Shown piece by piece: positions 52,362 to 61,076 of a DNA stretch of 64,000 bases. The position numbers and the translations under genes are program-made. Within the stretch, counting starts at the first letter, position 1; every line of letters starts with the position of its first letter. The notes beneath the pieces were generated by a model that saw only the letters and a list, made by a program, of their open reading frames with translations, did no database searches and was not told the DNA's origin. The stretch is from Mixta tenebrionis (GTDB lineage: Bacteria; Pseudomonadota; Gammaproteobacteria; Enterobacterales; Enterobacteriaceae): contig NZ_VHQI01000003.1 in the NCBI RefSeq assembly GCF_006517625.1, positions 369,286-433,285 of the forward strand. The letters are read 5' to 3'.

Positions 52362-53627
52362 ATGAACAATAATCAGTTACAGCAGCGTCGCCTGGACGCT
52401 ACCCCGCGCGGCGTCGGCGTAATGTGTAATTTTTATGCCGACTCGGCTGAGAACAGCACCCTTACTGACGTGGAAGGCAATCGCTACATCGATTTCGCCG
52501 CCGGCATCGCCGTGTTGAATACCGGGCACCGTCATCCGCGTATCGTGCAGGCGCTGGAAAACCAGCTGAAAGCTTTTACCCATACCGCTTACCAGATCGT
52601 TCCCTATGAAAGCTACGTCTCGCTGGCGGAAAAAATTAACGCCGCCGCGCCGCTGAAAGGGCCGCTGAAAACCGCCTTCTTTTCAACCGGTGCGGAAGCG
52701 GTAGAAAACGCGATTAAAATTGCCCGCGCGCATACCGGACGCCCTGGCGTTATCGCCTTTGGCGGCGGATTTCACGGACGTACCTATATGACGATGGCGC
52801 TGACCGGCAAAGTCGCCCCTTACAAAAAAGGGTTTGGCCCGTTCCCTGGCTCGGTGTTTCACGTACCCTACCCGTCGGAACTGAATCACATCTCCACGGC
52901 GGATACCCTGACCGCTATCGAACGGCTGTTTAAGGCGGATATCGATCCATCTCAGGTGGCGGCGATTATTTTCGAACCGGTACAGGGCGAGGGTGGATTC
53001 AACGTGGCGCCGCGCGAACTGGTGACGGCGATCCGTCGTCTTTGCGACGAGCACGGCATCGTGATGATTGCTGACGAAGTCCAGAGCGGTTTTGCCCGCA
53101 CCGGTAAAATGTTCGCAATGGACCATTACGCCGACCAGCCCGATCTGATGACCATGGCGAAAAGCCTGGCGGGCGGGATGCCGCTCTCCGGCGTGGTGGG
53201 TAAAGCGGATATTATGGATGCGCCAGCGCCGGGCGGGCTGGGCGGAACCTATGCGGGTAACCCGATGGCGGTTGCCGCCGCTCATGCCGTGCTGGATATC
53301 ATTCAGGATGAGAAACTGTGCCAGCGCGCCGCTGCGCTCGGCGAGCGCCTGCGCCTGACCTTAAGCGACTGCCGCGAGCGCTGCCCGGAGCTTGTGGAGG
53401 TGCGCGGTCTCGGCTCGATGATTGCGGCGGAGTTCTGCGATGCGCAGACCGGCGCCCCCTCGGCGGCCACCGCGCAGCGTATTCAGCAGGCGGCGCTGGA
53501 GCAGGGTCTGCTGCTGCTGACCTGCGGCCAGTATGGCAACGTGATTCGCTTCCTCTATCCGCTGACGATCCCTGACGAGCAGTTCGCCGCCGCGCTAAAC
53601 ATCATCGCTTGCGCGATCAAAGCATAA
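52362..53627 (+). CDS. puuE: 4-aminobutyrate aminotransferase PuuE
   Basis: 421 residues. The N-terminus QQRRLDATPRGVGVMCNFYADSAENSTLTDVEGN and the stretch TAYQIVPYESYVSLAEKINA follow E. coli PuuE rather than GabT (which reads RRSQAIPRGVGQIHPIFADRAENC). Other family motifs: FHGRTYMTMALTGKVAPYK, IFEPVQGEGGF, DEVQSGFARTGK, PLP-lysine K267 in MAKSLAGG, and GGTYAGNPMA. The enzyme moves the amino group of GABA to 2-oxoglutarate, giving succinic semialdehyde for gabD, whose start is 11 bp after its stop. Expected control: activation by the divergent MocR protein. Confidence 0.92.
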   Translation: MNNNQLQQRRLDATPRGVGVMCNFYADSAENSTLTDVEGNRYIDFAAGIAVLNTGHRHPRIVQALENQLKAFTHTAYQIVPYESYVSLAEKINAAAPLKGPLKTAFFSTGAEAVENAIKIARAHTGRPGVIAFGGGFHGRTYMTMALTGKVAPYKKGFGPFPGSVFHVPYPSELNHISTADTLTAIERLFKADIDPSQVAAIIFEPVQGEGGFNVAPRELVTAIRRLCDEHGIVMIADEVQSGFARTGKMFAMDHYADQPDLMTMAKSLAGGMPLSGVVGKADIMDAPAPGGLGGTYAGNPMAVAAAHAVLDIIQDEKLCQRAAALGERLRLTLSDCRERCPELVEVRGLGSMIAAEFCDAQTGAPSAATAQRIQQAALEQGLLLLTCGQYGNVIRFLYPLTIPDEQFAAALNIIACAIKA

Positions 53628-53638
53628 GAGGCGTTGCC

Positions 53639-55087
53639 ATGAAGCTGAATAACGCAGATCTGTTGCCTGAAAAGAACCCGATCGACGGCGCATGGGTTGT
53701 TGCCGATAGCGGGCAGCGCCTGACGGTGAAAAATGCCGCGACCGGCGCCGCTATTGCCGGGGTGCCGCTGCTGGGCCAGGCGGAAACGCAGCGCGCTATC
53801 GCCGCGGCGGAAGTGGCGCAGCGCGCATGGAAGCGTCGCTCCGCCGCCGAGCGGGCGCAAGTGCTGCATCGATGGGTGCGGCTGATCGAGGAAAACCGTG
53901 AAGATTTAGCCAGCCTGATGACCGCTGAAGGCGGTAAACCGCTGGCCGAAGCGCGCGGCGAGGTGGGCTACGCCGCCTCTTTCATTACCTGGTTTGCCGA
54001 AGAGGCGAAGCGTATCGACGGCGCGCTGCTGCAGCCGGTAAACCCGACGCAGCGCTATATCGTCAGTAAACAGCCGGTCGGCGTCTGCGCCGCCATTACG
54101 CCGTGGAACTTTCCGGCGGCGATGATTACCCGCAAAGCGGCCCCGGCGCTGGCGGCAGGCTGCGCGATTATCGTCAAGCCGGCGGAACAAACGCCGCTTA
54201 CCGCGCTGGCGCTGGCAAAGCTGGGCGAAGAGGCGGGGCTGCCGCCGGGCGTGCTGCAGGTGCTGACCGGAGATGCGCAAGCGATCGGCGGTGAACTTTG
54301 CCGTAACCCGACGGTGCGTAAGCTGAGCTTTACCGGCTCGACGGAAACCGGACGCCTTCTGATGGCGCAGTGCGCGCCAACGATAAAGAAACTCTCGCTG
54401 GAGCTGGGCGGCAACGCGCCGGTAATCGTGTTTGACGATGCCGATTTGCAGCTGGCGGTCAGCGGCATTATGGCGTCGAAATTCCGCAACAGCGGGCAAA
54501 CCTGCGTCTGCGCCAACCGCATTTACGTGCAGCGCGGTATCTATCCGGCGCTGGCGGATGCGCTGGTTAATGCGGTGCAGGCGCTGAAAGTCGGCAACGG
54601 TATGGAAGAAAAGGTGACGCAGGGGCCGCTGATCGATCAACGCGCCGTGGAAAAGGTAGAACAACATATCCGCGATGCGCTGGAAAAGGGCGCTACACTG
54701 CTAACGGGCGGCCAGCGTCATCCGCTGGGCGGCAATTTCTTTACCCCGACGGTGATCGGCAACGTGAACCAGGCGATGCGCTTCGCCCGTGAAGAGACAT
54801 TTGGGCCGGTTGCGCCGCTGATCCCTTTTGATACCGACGAAGAGGTGGTGGGCTATGCCAACGATACGGAGTTTGGTCTGGCGGCCTATCTGTTTACCCG
54901 CGATGCCCGCCGCCAGTGGTTGATTCCGGAAGCGCTGGAGTATGGCATGGTTGGCGTCAATACCGGCCTGATCTCCAACGAGGTGGCGCCTTTTGGCGGC
55001 ATCAAACAGTCCGGGCTGGGCCGCGAAGGCTCCCGTTTTGGAATCGATGATTATCTTGAACTGAAATATATCTGTATCGCGCTGTAA
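53639..55087 (+). CDS. gabD: Succinate-semialdehyde dehydrogenase
   Basis: 482 residues from the ATG at 53639, as in E. coli GabD (482). Motifs: TPWNFPAAMITRKAAPALAAGC, the NADP loop FTGSTETGR, general base E in LELGGNAP, nucleophile Cys in SGQTCVCANR, ETFGPVAP and the C-terminal KQSGLGREGSRFGIDDYLELKYICI. It oxidises succinic semialdehyde to succinate with NADP+, completing GABA catabolism with puuE. A factor-independent terminator follows 42 bp after the stop. Confidence 0.93.
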   Translation: MKLNNADLLPEKNPIDGAWVVADSGQRLTVKNAATGAAIAGVPLLGQAETQRAIAAAEVAQRAWKRRSAAERAQVLHRWVRLIEENREDLASLMTAEGGKPLAEARGEVGYAASFITWFAEEAKRIDGALLQPVNPTQRYIVSKQPVGVCAAITPWNFPAAMITRKAAPALAAGCAIIVKPAEQTPLTALALAKLGEEAGLPPGVLQVLTGDAQAIGGELCRNPTVRKLSFTGSTETGRLLMAQCAPTIKKLSLELGGNAPVIVFDDADLQLAVSGIMASKFRNSGQTCVCANRIYVQRGIYPALADALVNAVQALKVGNGMEEKVTQGPLIDQRAVEKVEQHIRDALEKGATLLTGGQRHPLGGNFFTPTVIGNVNQAMRFAREETFGPVAPLIPFDTDEEVVGYANDTEFGLAAYLFTRDARRQWLIPEALEYGMVGVNTGLISNEVAPFGGIKQSGLGREGSRFGIDDYLELKYICIAL

Positions 55088-55128
55088 TTAACCTCGCTTT
55101 ATTCCCTGGTGTCTGGCTCGTTTGAGCG

Positions 55129-55159
55129 CCGACGATAGCTGCTGTCGTCGGTTTTTTTT
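55129..55159 (+). terminator. Terminator of puuE-gabD
   Basis: CCGACGA (55129-55135) pairs with TCGTCGG (55145-55151), followed by eight T. Confidence 0.85.
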
Positions 55160-55334
55160 ATGGCCACCGTCCGTTTTACGCTTGCCGGAAGCGGGCTGGC
55201 GCCGTCTGAAAATAGTTATGTTTATTTTGTTAACTCATTAACAAAATTGTGACATAAGCAATATACATATAACTTATTATGTTTTATAAATTTCATCCTG
55301 TCGCCTGCGATTATGCCCTTAAAGAGAGTGAAAT

Positions 55335-56816
55335 ATGGAACAGACAACGGATCAGAAAAGCGATAAAAATCAACCTGCAAACAAAGAGCAGTTCAACCGC
55401 TCGATCGGCTTAATTTCAAATTTCGCCCTGGGCTTCACCTATCTTTCTCCGCTGACGGCGGTTTACTCCCTGTTCGCCCTGGCGGTTACGCTGGCAGGGC
55501 CGCCGGCGGTCTGGTGGATCCTGATTGTCGCCTGCGGGCAGCTGCTCGTGGCGCTGGTATTCGGCGAAGTGGCCTCGCAGTATCCTATTACCGGCGGGCT
55601 TTATCCCTGGGCAAGACGACTGTGGGGGAAGCGCTATGCCTGGATCGCGGCGTGGATCTACCTGTGGGCGCTGGTGGTGACTATCACCTCGATCGCTGAA
55701 TATACCGCCACCTTCGTCGCCTCGCTGTTTCACTATGCGCCGACGCCGGGCAATATGCTGATGACCTCGGTTGTACTGCTGCTTATCATGATGGGCGTCA
55801 ATATGTCCGGCACCAAAAATCTCGCGCGCGTCGCCAAAATCGGCTTCTGGTGTGAGATCGTCAGCGTTATCGCGCTGGGCATCTATCTGTTGATTTTCCA
55901 TCGCTCGCAGCCTTTCTCCGTGCTGTTTGATTCGATGGGCGTGATTGCCAAAGACGGCAGCTACAGCACTGCGTTTATGTCCGCCGCGCTGATGGGGCTG
56001 TTTATGTTTTTTGGCTTCGAAGCCTGCGGCAACGTGGCGGAAGAGGTGAAAAACCCCAGCAAAAAAATCCCGCTGGCGATGATCCTGAGTATTGTTTTTG
56101 GCGCTATTTCCGCGGTGATTTCCGTGCTGGGCTATCTGCTCTCCTCGCCGGATCTGCTGAATATCGTCACCGGTAAAACCGCCGATCCGATCCCGGCTAT
56201 TCTCAACGAGGCGCTCGGCAGCACCGGCGCCACTATCTTTATCGTGGTCGCTATCGTCGCCATGCTCTCCTGTATTCTGTCGCTGCAGGCGGCGCTGAGC
56301 CGTCTTATCTTCTCCTTCTCGCGCGACAGAATGCTGCCCGGCAGCGAGTGGATGGCTAAGATTTCCAAAAACAGCGTGCCGGATAACGCCATGCTCGTCA
56401 GCTGCCTGCTGCCGGTAGTGATCTGCGTCTGGGTTTACTTCCAGCCCGACAACCTGTCGCGCATTACCGCCTTTGCGGTGATCGGTATCTACATCTCTTT
56501 TCAGATGGTGGTGCTGGCGGCCCTGCGTCAGCGCCTGAAAGGGTGGAAACCCGCCGGCGAGTGGACGGTTGGCGGCTGGGGAATGCTGGTTAATTTCCTC
56601 GCGCTGGCCTACGGCATTGGCGGCATCTGGCTGCTGGCGCAGCCGACCGACAGCGTGGCCTTTATTGACCGCTGGACCGTGCTGGTTGGCCTGGCGATTG
56701 TTATTCTGTCCGGGCTGCTCTATATGACGCTGGCGAAGCCGTTTGGCCGCTCCAGCGCGCCGGAGAATGATGCGATTGAGTACGCCACCAGGCTGAACGC
56801 CGGACAGGATTGCTAA
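55335..56816 (+). CDS. APC-family amino acid/amine permease
   Basis: 493 residues with about 12-13 helices. Start: IGLISNFALGFTYLSPLTAVYSLFALAVTLAGPPAVWW; then YPITGGLYPWARRLWG, the APC signature FFGFEACGNVAEEVKNPSKKIP (helix 6) and SLQAALSRLIFSFSRDRMLPG. The gene sits after puuE-gabD with its own 250-bp AT-rich upstream region. Substrate may be GABA, a polyamine or another amine; helix 6 does not decide. It is of the yeast-GABA-permease-like / AAT subgroup by the STPLTAV-type first helix. It is convergent with the Cache-protein gene, sharing a terminator. Confidence 0.82.
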   Translation: MEQTTDQKSDKNQPANKEQFNRSIGLISNFALGFTYLSPLTAVYSLFALAVTLAGPPAVWWILIVACGQLLVALVFGEVASQYPITGGLYPWARRLWGKRYAWIAAWIYLWALVVTITSIAEYTATFVASLFHYAPTPGNMLMTSVVLLLIMMGVNMSGTKNLARVAKIGFWCEIVSVIALGIYLLIFHRSQPFSVLFDSMGVIAKDGSYSTAFMSAALMGLFMFFGFEACGNVAEEVKNPSKKIPLAMILSIVFGAISAVISVLGYLLSSPDLLNIVTGKTADPIPAILNEALGSTGATIFIVVAIVAMLSCILSLQAALSRLIFSFSRDRMLPGSEWMAKISKNSVPDNAMLVSCLLPVVICVWVYFQPDNLSRITAFAVIGIYISFQMVVLAALRQRLKGWKPAGEWTVGGWGMLVNFLALAYGIGGIWLLAQPTDSVAFIDRWTVLVGLAIVILSGLLYMTLAKPFGRSSAPENDAIEYATRLNAGQDC

Positions 56817-56863
56817 GCGAAAGGGGCGGCTGGCCCTTTATCCTGTTGACAACTATGAAGATT

Positions 56864-56885
56864 AAAAGGCCCGCGGGCCTTTTTT
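56864..56885. terminator. Bidirectional terminator
   Basis: Perfect palindrome AAAAGGCCCG/CGGGCCTTTT between the permease gene and the convergent Cache-domain gene; A- and T-runs serve both strands. Confidence 0.85.
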
Positions 56886-57576
56886 ACTGTCGGTACAGCA
56901 TAAAGTGTTCGCTGTGATAGACGGGCTCATTTTCCGGCGCGTGCAGCAGCTCGCCGATGCGCAACAGAGGATTGGTTGAGAAGACGATGCGGCGATCGCG
57001 ATTGGTCAGGATCACCCGCTGTTGCTGACAGAGCGGCAGCAGCTCTTCTTCCACCCGGCTTACCAGAATATCCAGCGCCGCCACGCCCAGCGTTTTCCCC
57101 TGTACGCAGACCGGAAACGCCGCGGTCAGGGTAAGCGAAGTATTGCAGATATAATCGACGTAGGGGCCGTGAATATAGGCGGAGCCTTTGGTCGGCGAGG
57201 TTTTAAACCATTCGAAAGTACGAAAATCGAGCCGCTGCTGCGTGGCCTGATCGAGATCGAGGCTGACCTGAGTCAGGCCGTTATCCTTTTTATACCACCA
57301 CTCCAGCAGCCAGTATTCACGCACCGGTCCGGCGCTCTCAATATGGCTGGCGAAACCGGTGCCGGAACAGTAAGGGTTAGCGTTGAGCGTTGCTTTGATA
57401 TGTGCCTGGATAGCGGCTTTGACGGCTGGCTCCAGCAAAACTTCCGGCGAACTGGCCTGAGAATGGCTTAGCGTCTCGCCAATCTTAGCCGCCAGCGAAC
57501 CGGTGCTTTCCACCGCTGAATTGACGATATCGTCAATTTTGCGGGTAAGGGCGCGTAGGGTAACCGATGAGTTCAT
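56884..57576 (-). CDS. PDC/Cache-type sensor-domain protein without visible output domain
   Basis: 230 residues. Residues about 60-200 look like a Cache/PDC sensing domain: GTGFASHIESAGPVREYWLLEWWYKK, FRTFEWFKTSPTKGSAYIHGPYVDYICNTSLTLTAAFPVCVQGKTLGVAALDILVSRVEEELL, where the FxxxxxxxxxxGPYxD and GVxxxDI patterns are those of amine and amino-acid binding Cache domains. Unlike chemoreceptors it has no signal peptide or membrane helix and no signalling domain, so it would be a soluble ligand-binding protein. It is encoded 24 bp downstream of the GntR-type regulator, and may tune that regulator by binding an amine. That pairing is inferred. Confidence 0.68.
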   Translation of the reverse strand: MNSSVTLRALTRKIDDIVNSAVESTGSLAAKIGETLSHSQASSPEVLLEPAVKAAIQAHIKATLNANPYCSGTGFASHIESAGPVREYWLLEWWYKKDNGLTQVSLDLDQATQQRLDFRTFEWFKTSPTKGSAYIHGPYVDYICNTSLTLTAAFPVCVQGKTLGVAALDILVSRVEEELLPLCQQQRVILTNRDRRIVFSTNPLLRIGELLHAPENEPVYHSEHFMLYRQ

Positions 57577-57600
57577 GAGTAAAACTGCCTTTGCAGATGA

Positions 57601-58326
57601 TTAGTCTGAATTATAATTCATTTTCTTTTCAATAAGATACGAAGTAAACGTTTCAATAATCCGCCCTGCGGCCTTAACGGAAGCCTCCTCCGAGTGAGCG
57701 GCCAGCGCCTCTGCCAGTTCAAGATAAAGGGCGATAACCTCCCGGTGGATCTCATCGGAACGATAGAGCGCCGCTACCAGCGATGCCCATTCAGCCTGCA
57801 GCTGCAGCTCCTGATTAGCCAGCCTGGCCGACTGCGAGCTGGCGGCAATCGCCAGCAGGCAGCGCATATCCGCCTGGGTTCTCAGCTCCCGCGTATCTGC
57901 CGTTTTCAGAATCTCAATAAACTCCCTGAGCCTGTTCAGATCCGCTGCGGTCATGCGGCGCGAAGCCAGCCTGGCGCTGTGGCTGATTATCGCGCTGTGC
58001 ATTTCGCCTAAATCAGCCAGATAGTCCGTACTGATGGACTTAAACGGATGAAGATTACTGCTGCCGTTGCCGACATTTTCACACACGAAGCTGCCGCCGT
58101 TACGTCCGCGGACGGTGTGAATCAGCGCATTCGCCCGTAAAGTATTCAGGGCTTCCCGGATAGTAATGTGGGAGACGCCCATCATTCTGGCCAGATCCGT
58201 TTCATTGGGTAACTGCTCGTGCGGTTCAAGCAGGCCGGTGACGATGGCGTTGGAAAGCCGCTGAACGATCTGGTCTGAGCGGCTGGCCTGTCCAATAGGT
58301 GCAAAAATGACCGCGTGAGTAATCAT
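57601..58326 (-). CDS. GntR-family (FadR/FCD) transcriptional regulator
   Basis: 241 residues. The winged helix is at about 18-80 (QIVQRLSNAIVTGLLEPHEQLPNETDLARMMGVSHITIREALNTLRANALIHTVRGRNGG) and the all-helical ligand domain at about 95-230, with the FCD-type histidine at IISHSARLA. Such regulators bind small acids or metals. It forms an operon with the Cache-type protein and is divergent from the aldehyde dehydrogenase, its likely target. A perfect 8-bp inverted repeat lies in front of that target gene. Confidence 0.83.
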   Translation of the reverse strand: MITHAVIFAPIGQASRSDQIVQRLSNAIVTGLLEPHEQLPNETDLARMMGVSHITIREALNTLRANALIHTVRGRNGGSFVCENVGNGSSNLHPFKSISTDYLADLGEMHSAIISHSARLASRRMTAADLNRLREFIEILKTADTRELRTQADMRCLLAIAASSQSARLANQELQLQAEWASLVAALYRSDEIHREVIALYLELAEALAAHSEEASVKAAGRIIETFTSYLIEKKMNYNSD

Positions 58327-58603
58327 AATCTTCTCTGAAAAAATCCCTTATACAGGTCGCCATAATTAACATAATCACAGCTGGCACGAAAGCAGATAAT
58401 CTGCGGGTTAACAGCTGATTTTTGCCATAAAACCGCCATTGTCAGCCATTTTTATGATGATTTAAGCAATTGTCCGCCCGCTAACTCTCCGCCACGAAAC
58501 CGATGTTGTAAACAAAAATCGCTTTATGTAATTCAGTTGTGAAAATTTGCGAGGTGCATCATGTTGTCGCGGCCTCGCCGTTGAAACAATCCACCATAAT
58601 ATA
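58327..58603. other. Divergent intergenic region, GntR / aldehyde dehydrogenase
   Basis: About 280 bp of AT-rich promoter DNA; no gene. The probable operator for the dehydrogenase is listed separately. Confidence 0.4.
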
Positions 58604-58632
58604 TTACATAATATTTTATATGTTTTATGTAA
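58604..58632. promoter_or_regulatory. Inverted repeat upstream of the aldehyde dehydrogenase
   Basis: TTACATAA (58604-58611) and TTATGTAA (58625-58632) are perfect inverted repeats with a 13-bp AT-only centre, ending 12 bp before the ATG, where a repressor would block transcription. A similar TTATTATGTTTTATAA stretch lies in the promoter region of the permease at 55.28 kb. Confidence 0.45.
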
Positions 58633-58644
58633 ACGGAGAGCGCG

Positions 58645-60072
58645 ATGAAAACCTTAGAGCACTTTATTGATGGGAAGCCGGCAGCACATCAGGGCAGCAG
58701 TTTTTTCGATCTGGTTAGCCCGGTTGATGGCGAAACCTATGCGCTGTCGCCGGACGGCAGCCAGGCGGATGTCGATCTGGCCTATGCCGCCGCCCAGCGC
58801 GCCTTCGTCGTGTGGAAAAAATCCACGCCCGCGGAAAGGCAAAAGGCGCTGTTGGGGCTGGCGGAGGTCATTGAAAAAAACGCCGGCCGTCTGGCGGAAG
58901 CGCAGAGCAGGGAGACCGGCCAGCTGCGCCACTTTATTGAAAAAGAAGAGATCGCCGCCTCCTGCGACGCCATCCGTTTTTTTGCCGGCGCGGCGCGCTG
59001 CCTGGAGGGCAAGGCGGCAGGCGAGTACGCCGCTGGCTTTACCTCGGTAATCCGTCGCGAGCCGCTGGGCATTGTCGGTCAGGTTACGCCGTGGAATTAT
59101 CCTTTCATGATGGCGGTTTGGAAAATCGCTCCGGCGCTGGCTGCCGGCAATACGGTAGTCCTGAAACCGAGCGATACCACGCCGGTTAGCACCCTGATGC
59201 TGGCCGAGCTGGCGGCGCCGTTCTTCCCGGCGGGCGCGTTTAACGTTGTATTGGGCAAGGCGGCGACCGGTTCGATGGTGGTATCGAACCCTGTCGCTTC
59301 GTTAGTTTCCATTACCGGATCGGTACGCGCGGGACTGCAGGTGGCGGCCTCGGCGGCGGCCAACCTGACTAAAGCGCATCTGGAGCTGGGCGGAAAAGCG
59401 CCGGTGATCGTGTTTGCCGATGCGGATCTGGATCGGGCCGTAGAGATTATTACCACCGCCGGCTTTTTCAATGCCGGCCAGGACTGCACCGCCGCCACGC
59501 GCATTCTGGTAGAGGAGGCGGTTTATCCGGCGTTCCTTGAAAAACTAATCGCTAAAACGAAATCCATCAGGTTCGGCGCGCCGGATGACAGCGGCGCCCT
59601 GTATGGCGCTTTAAACAGCCGCAGCCAGCTGGAGCAGGTGAAAGGTTTTATCGAGCGCCTTCCGGTTCATGCCCGCATTGAAACCGGCGGCCAGCCGGGC
59701 AGCGGTCCGGGATTTTACTTCCAGCCGACGCTGATTTCCGGGCTGCAGCAGCATGACGAAGCTATTCAGCATGAAGTCTTTGGCCCGGTAATGACCATTC
59801 AGACTTTTGCCGGTGAAGAAGAGGCGCTGCATAAGGCTAACGATGTGGAGTATGGCCTGGCGGCCAGCGTCTGGACGCGCAGCCACTCGCGGGCGCAGCG
59901 TTTCAGCATCACGCTGGATTTCGGTACGGTCTGGATTAACAACCACATCCCGCTGTGCGCGGAAATGCCGCACGGCGGCTTTAAAAAGTCTGGCTACGGC
60001 AAAGATCTCTCTTCCTACGCGCTGGATGAATACACGCGTATCAAACACATCATGTGCGATATTACCGAATAA
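58645..60072 (+). CDS. Aldehyde dehydrogenase, gamma-aminobutyraldehyde-type
   Basis: 475 residues. It follows E. coli PatD (YdcW) in FRFFAGAARCL...AAGEY, SVIRREPLGIVGQVTPWNYPFMMAVWKIAPALAAGN, LELGGKAPVIVFADADLD, the nucleophile region FFNAGQDCTAATRI and PHGGFKKSGYGKDLSSYALDEYTRIKHIM. PatD oxidises 4-aminobutyraldehyde to GABA. That would close a route from putrescine-derived aldehyde to GABA, then puuE and gabD to succinate. The resemblance is not so strong that other amino-aldehydes can be excluded, so no symbol is given. GGAGAG precedes the ATG; control by the divergent GntR protein is likely. Confidence 0.82.
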   Translation: MKTLEHFIDGKPAAHQGSSFFDLVSPVDGETYALSPDGSQADVDLAYAAAQRAFVVWKKSTPAERQKALLGLAEVIEKNAGRLAEAQSRETGQLRHFIEKEEIAASCDAIRFFAGAARCLEGKAAGEYAAGFTSVIRREPLGIVGQVTPWNYPFMMAVWKIAPALAAGNTVVLKPSDTTPVSTLMLAELAAPFFPAGAFNVVLGKAATGSMVVSNPVASLVSITGSVRAGLQVAASAAANLTKAHLELGGKAPVIVFADADLDRAVEIITTAGFFNAGQDCTAATRILVEEAVYPAFLEKLIAKTKSIRFGAPDDSGALYGALNSRSQLEQVKGFIERLPVHARIETGGQPGSGPGFYFQPTLISGLQQHDEAIQHEVFGPVMTIQTFAGEEEALHKANDVEYGLAASVWTRSHSRAQRFSITLDFGTVWINNHIPLCAEMPHGGFKKSGYGKDLSSYALDEYTRIKHIMCDITE

Positions 60073-60084
60073 GGAAGGCTAAAA

Positions 60085-60564
60085 ATGCAGGCAATTAAGA
60101 TCGCGGCGTTATCCGTACTGCTTTTTTCCGGCGCTGCGCTGGCGGCTGAAGAGACGCCATTAACGGTGGTCAGCAACTATATGGCGGCCTGGAACGCCCA
60201 CAGCGCTGAACAGGCGTCACGCTATCTGGCGGATGATGTGGAATATTATGATGCGGCGGCCGGCACGCCGGTAACAGGAAAAGCGCGCGCAGAGAAAGAG
60301 GTGATCGGCGCCTTTATCCGCGCCGTGCCCGACCTGAAATGGAAAATGACCAGCCAGCCGGTTTATAACCAGGACACGGTCGCGTTTCAGTGGGAATTTT
60401 CCGGCAAAAACAGCGGCGAGTGGGCGGGCAACCCGGCAACCAATAACCCGATTCGTTTTGCCGGCGTCAGCTTTATCAAGGTGAGTAACGGTAAAATCAC
60501 CTGGCAGGGCGATTATTACGACTCGAAAAAACTGGACGCAGAGCTGCAGCAGAAAGCGCAGTAG
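60085..60564 (+). CDS. Exported NTF2-like (SnoaL-fold) protein
   Basis: 159 residues. Signal peptide about 1-20 (IKIAALSVLLFSGAALA, cleavage before AEE). The mature part fits a SnoaL/NTF2 cone: VVSNYMAAWNAHSAEQASRYLADDVEYYDAAAGTPVTGKARAEKEVIGAFIRAVPDLKWKM and ITWQGDYYD. Members bind or isomerise small hydrophobic or polar ligands; exported ones are mostly uncharacterised. It starts 12 bp after the aldehyde dehydrogenase, with AAGGA as ribosome site, so the two are cotranscribed. Role in amine metabolism unknown. Confidence 0.75.
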   Translation: MQAIKIAALSVLLFSGAALAAEETPLTVVSNYMAAWNAHSAEQASRYLADDVEYYDAAAGTPVTGKARAEKEVIGAFIRAVPDLKWKMTSQPVYNQDTVAFQWEFSGKNSGEWAGNPATNNPIRFAGVSFIKVSNGKITWQGDYYDSKKLDAELQQKAQ

Positions 60565-61076
60565 ACACCAATCATCCAGGCAGCGGTAGCGGCGCAGAGG
60601 GCGGCTACCGCCAGCATCATCTTCCGCACACAGCGCATTCTGGCCGTCGGCAGCCTTCACTGCCGTGACGGTATCGCCGTAACGCGCTGCCTCAGCAATG
60701 GCGTTAAACGACATCGTTAATTTTTCTGCATCTGTTGGTCAGCGGCTGCTGATACTTTAAGCGTTCGCCGCCTGAAGCGGCGCGTCAGGAATAAAAAAAG
60801 CTGTCGTCGGCACGTTTTCTTTAGCATTACGTGGGAATTAGCCACACACAAGTTAATCCGGGCTTATCATTAAGCGCATCGTTTGCTGTGCGGTGGCTAC
60901 CTATTCGCGGTATACAGCGCTTCAAATTATCCACAATCCATCAACTAATAAAATAAACTTAACTGATAAACGCCTGTTTAATATTATTGTCGCGATGATA
61001 AAGTTATTATTGTGTTTGTCATATGTAATGTTTTTTTGATTGATTTCCTGATTTTGTAAATTATTACGAGGGATAC
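60565..61076. other. Intergenic region upstream of the PQQ dehydrogenase
   Basis: 512 bp. 60583-60611 is a GC-rich hairpin (GCGGTAGC / GCTACCGC) without T-run. A minus frame reaching to 60714 begins NAIAEAARYGDTVTAVKAADG, but most of it is antisense to the NTF2-like gene, so I do not call it; it might preserve a fragment of a former gene. From 60900 on the DNA is AT-rich promoter region. Confidence 0.4.

Noticed and set aside
60217..60714. 165-codon minus-strand frame antisense to the NTF2-like gene
   Set aside because: Mostly a mirror of a well-supported gene; only its first 45 codons are in free DNA and they match nothing I know.
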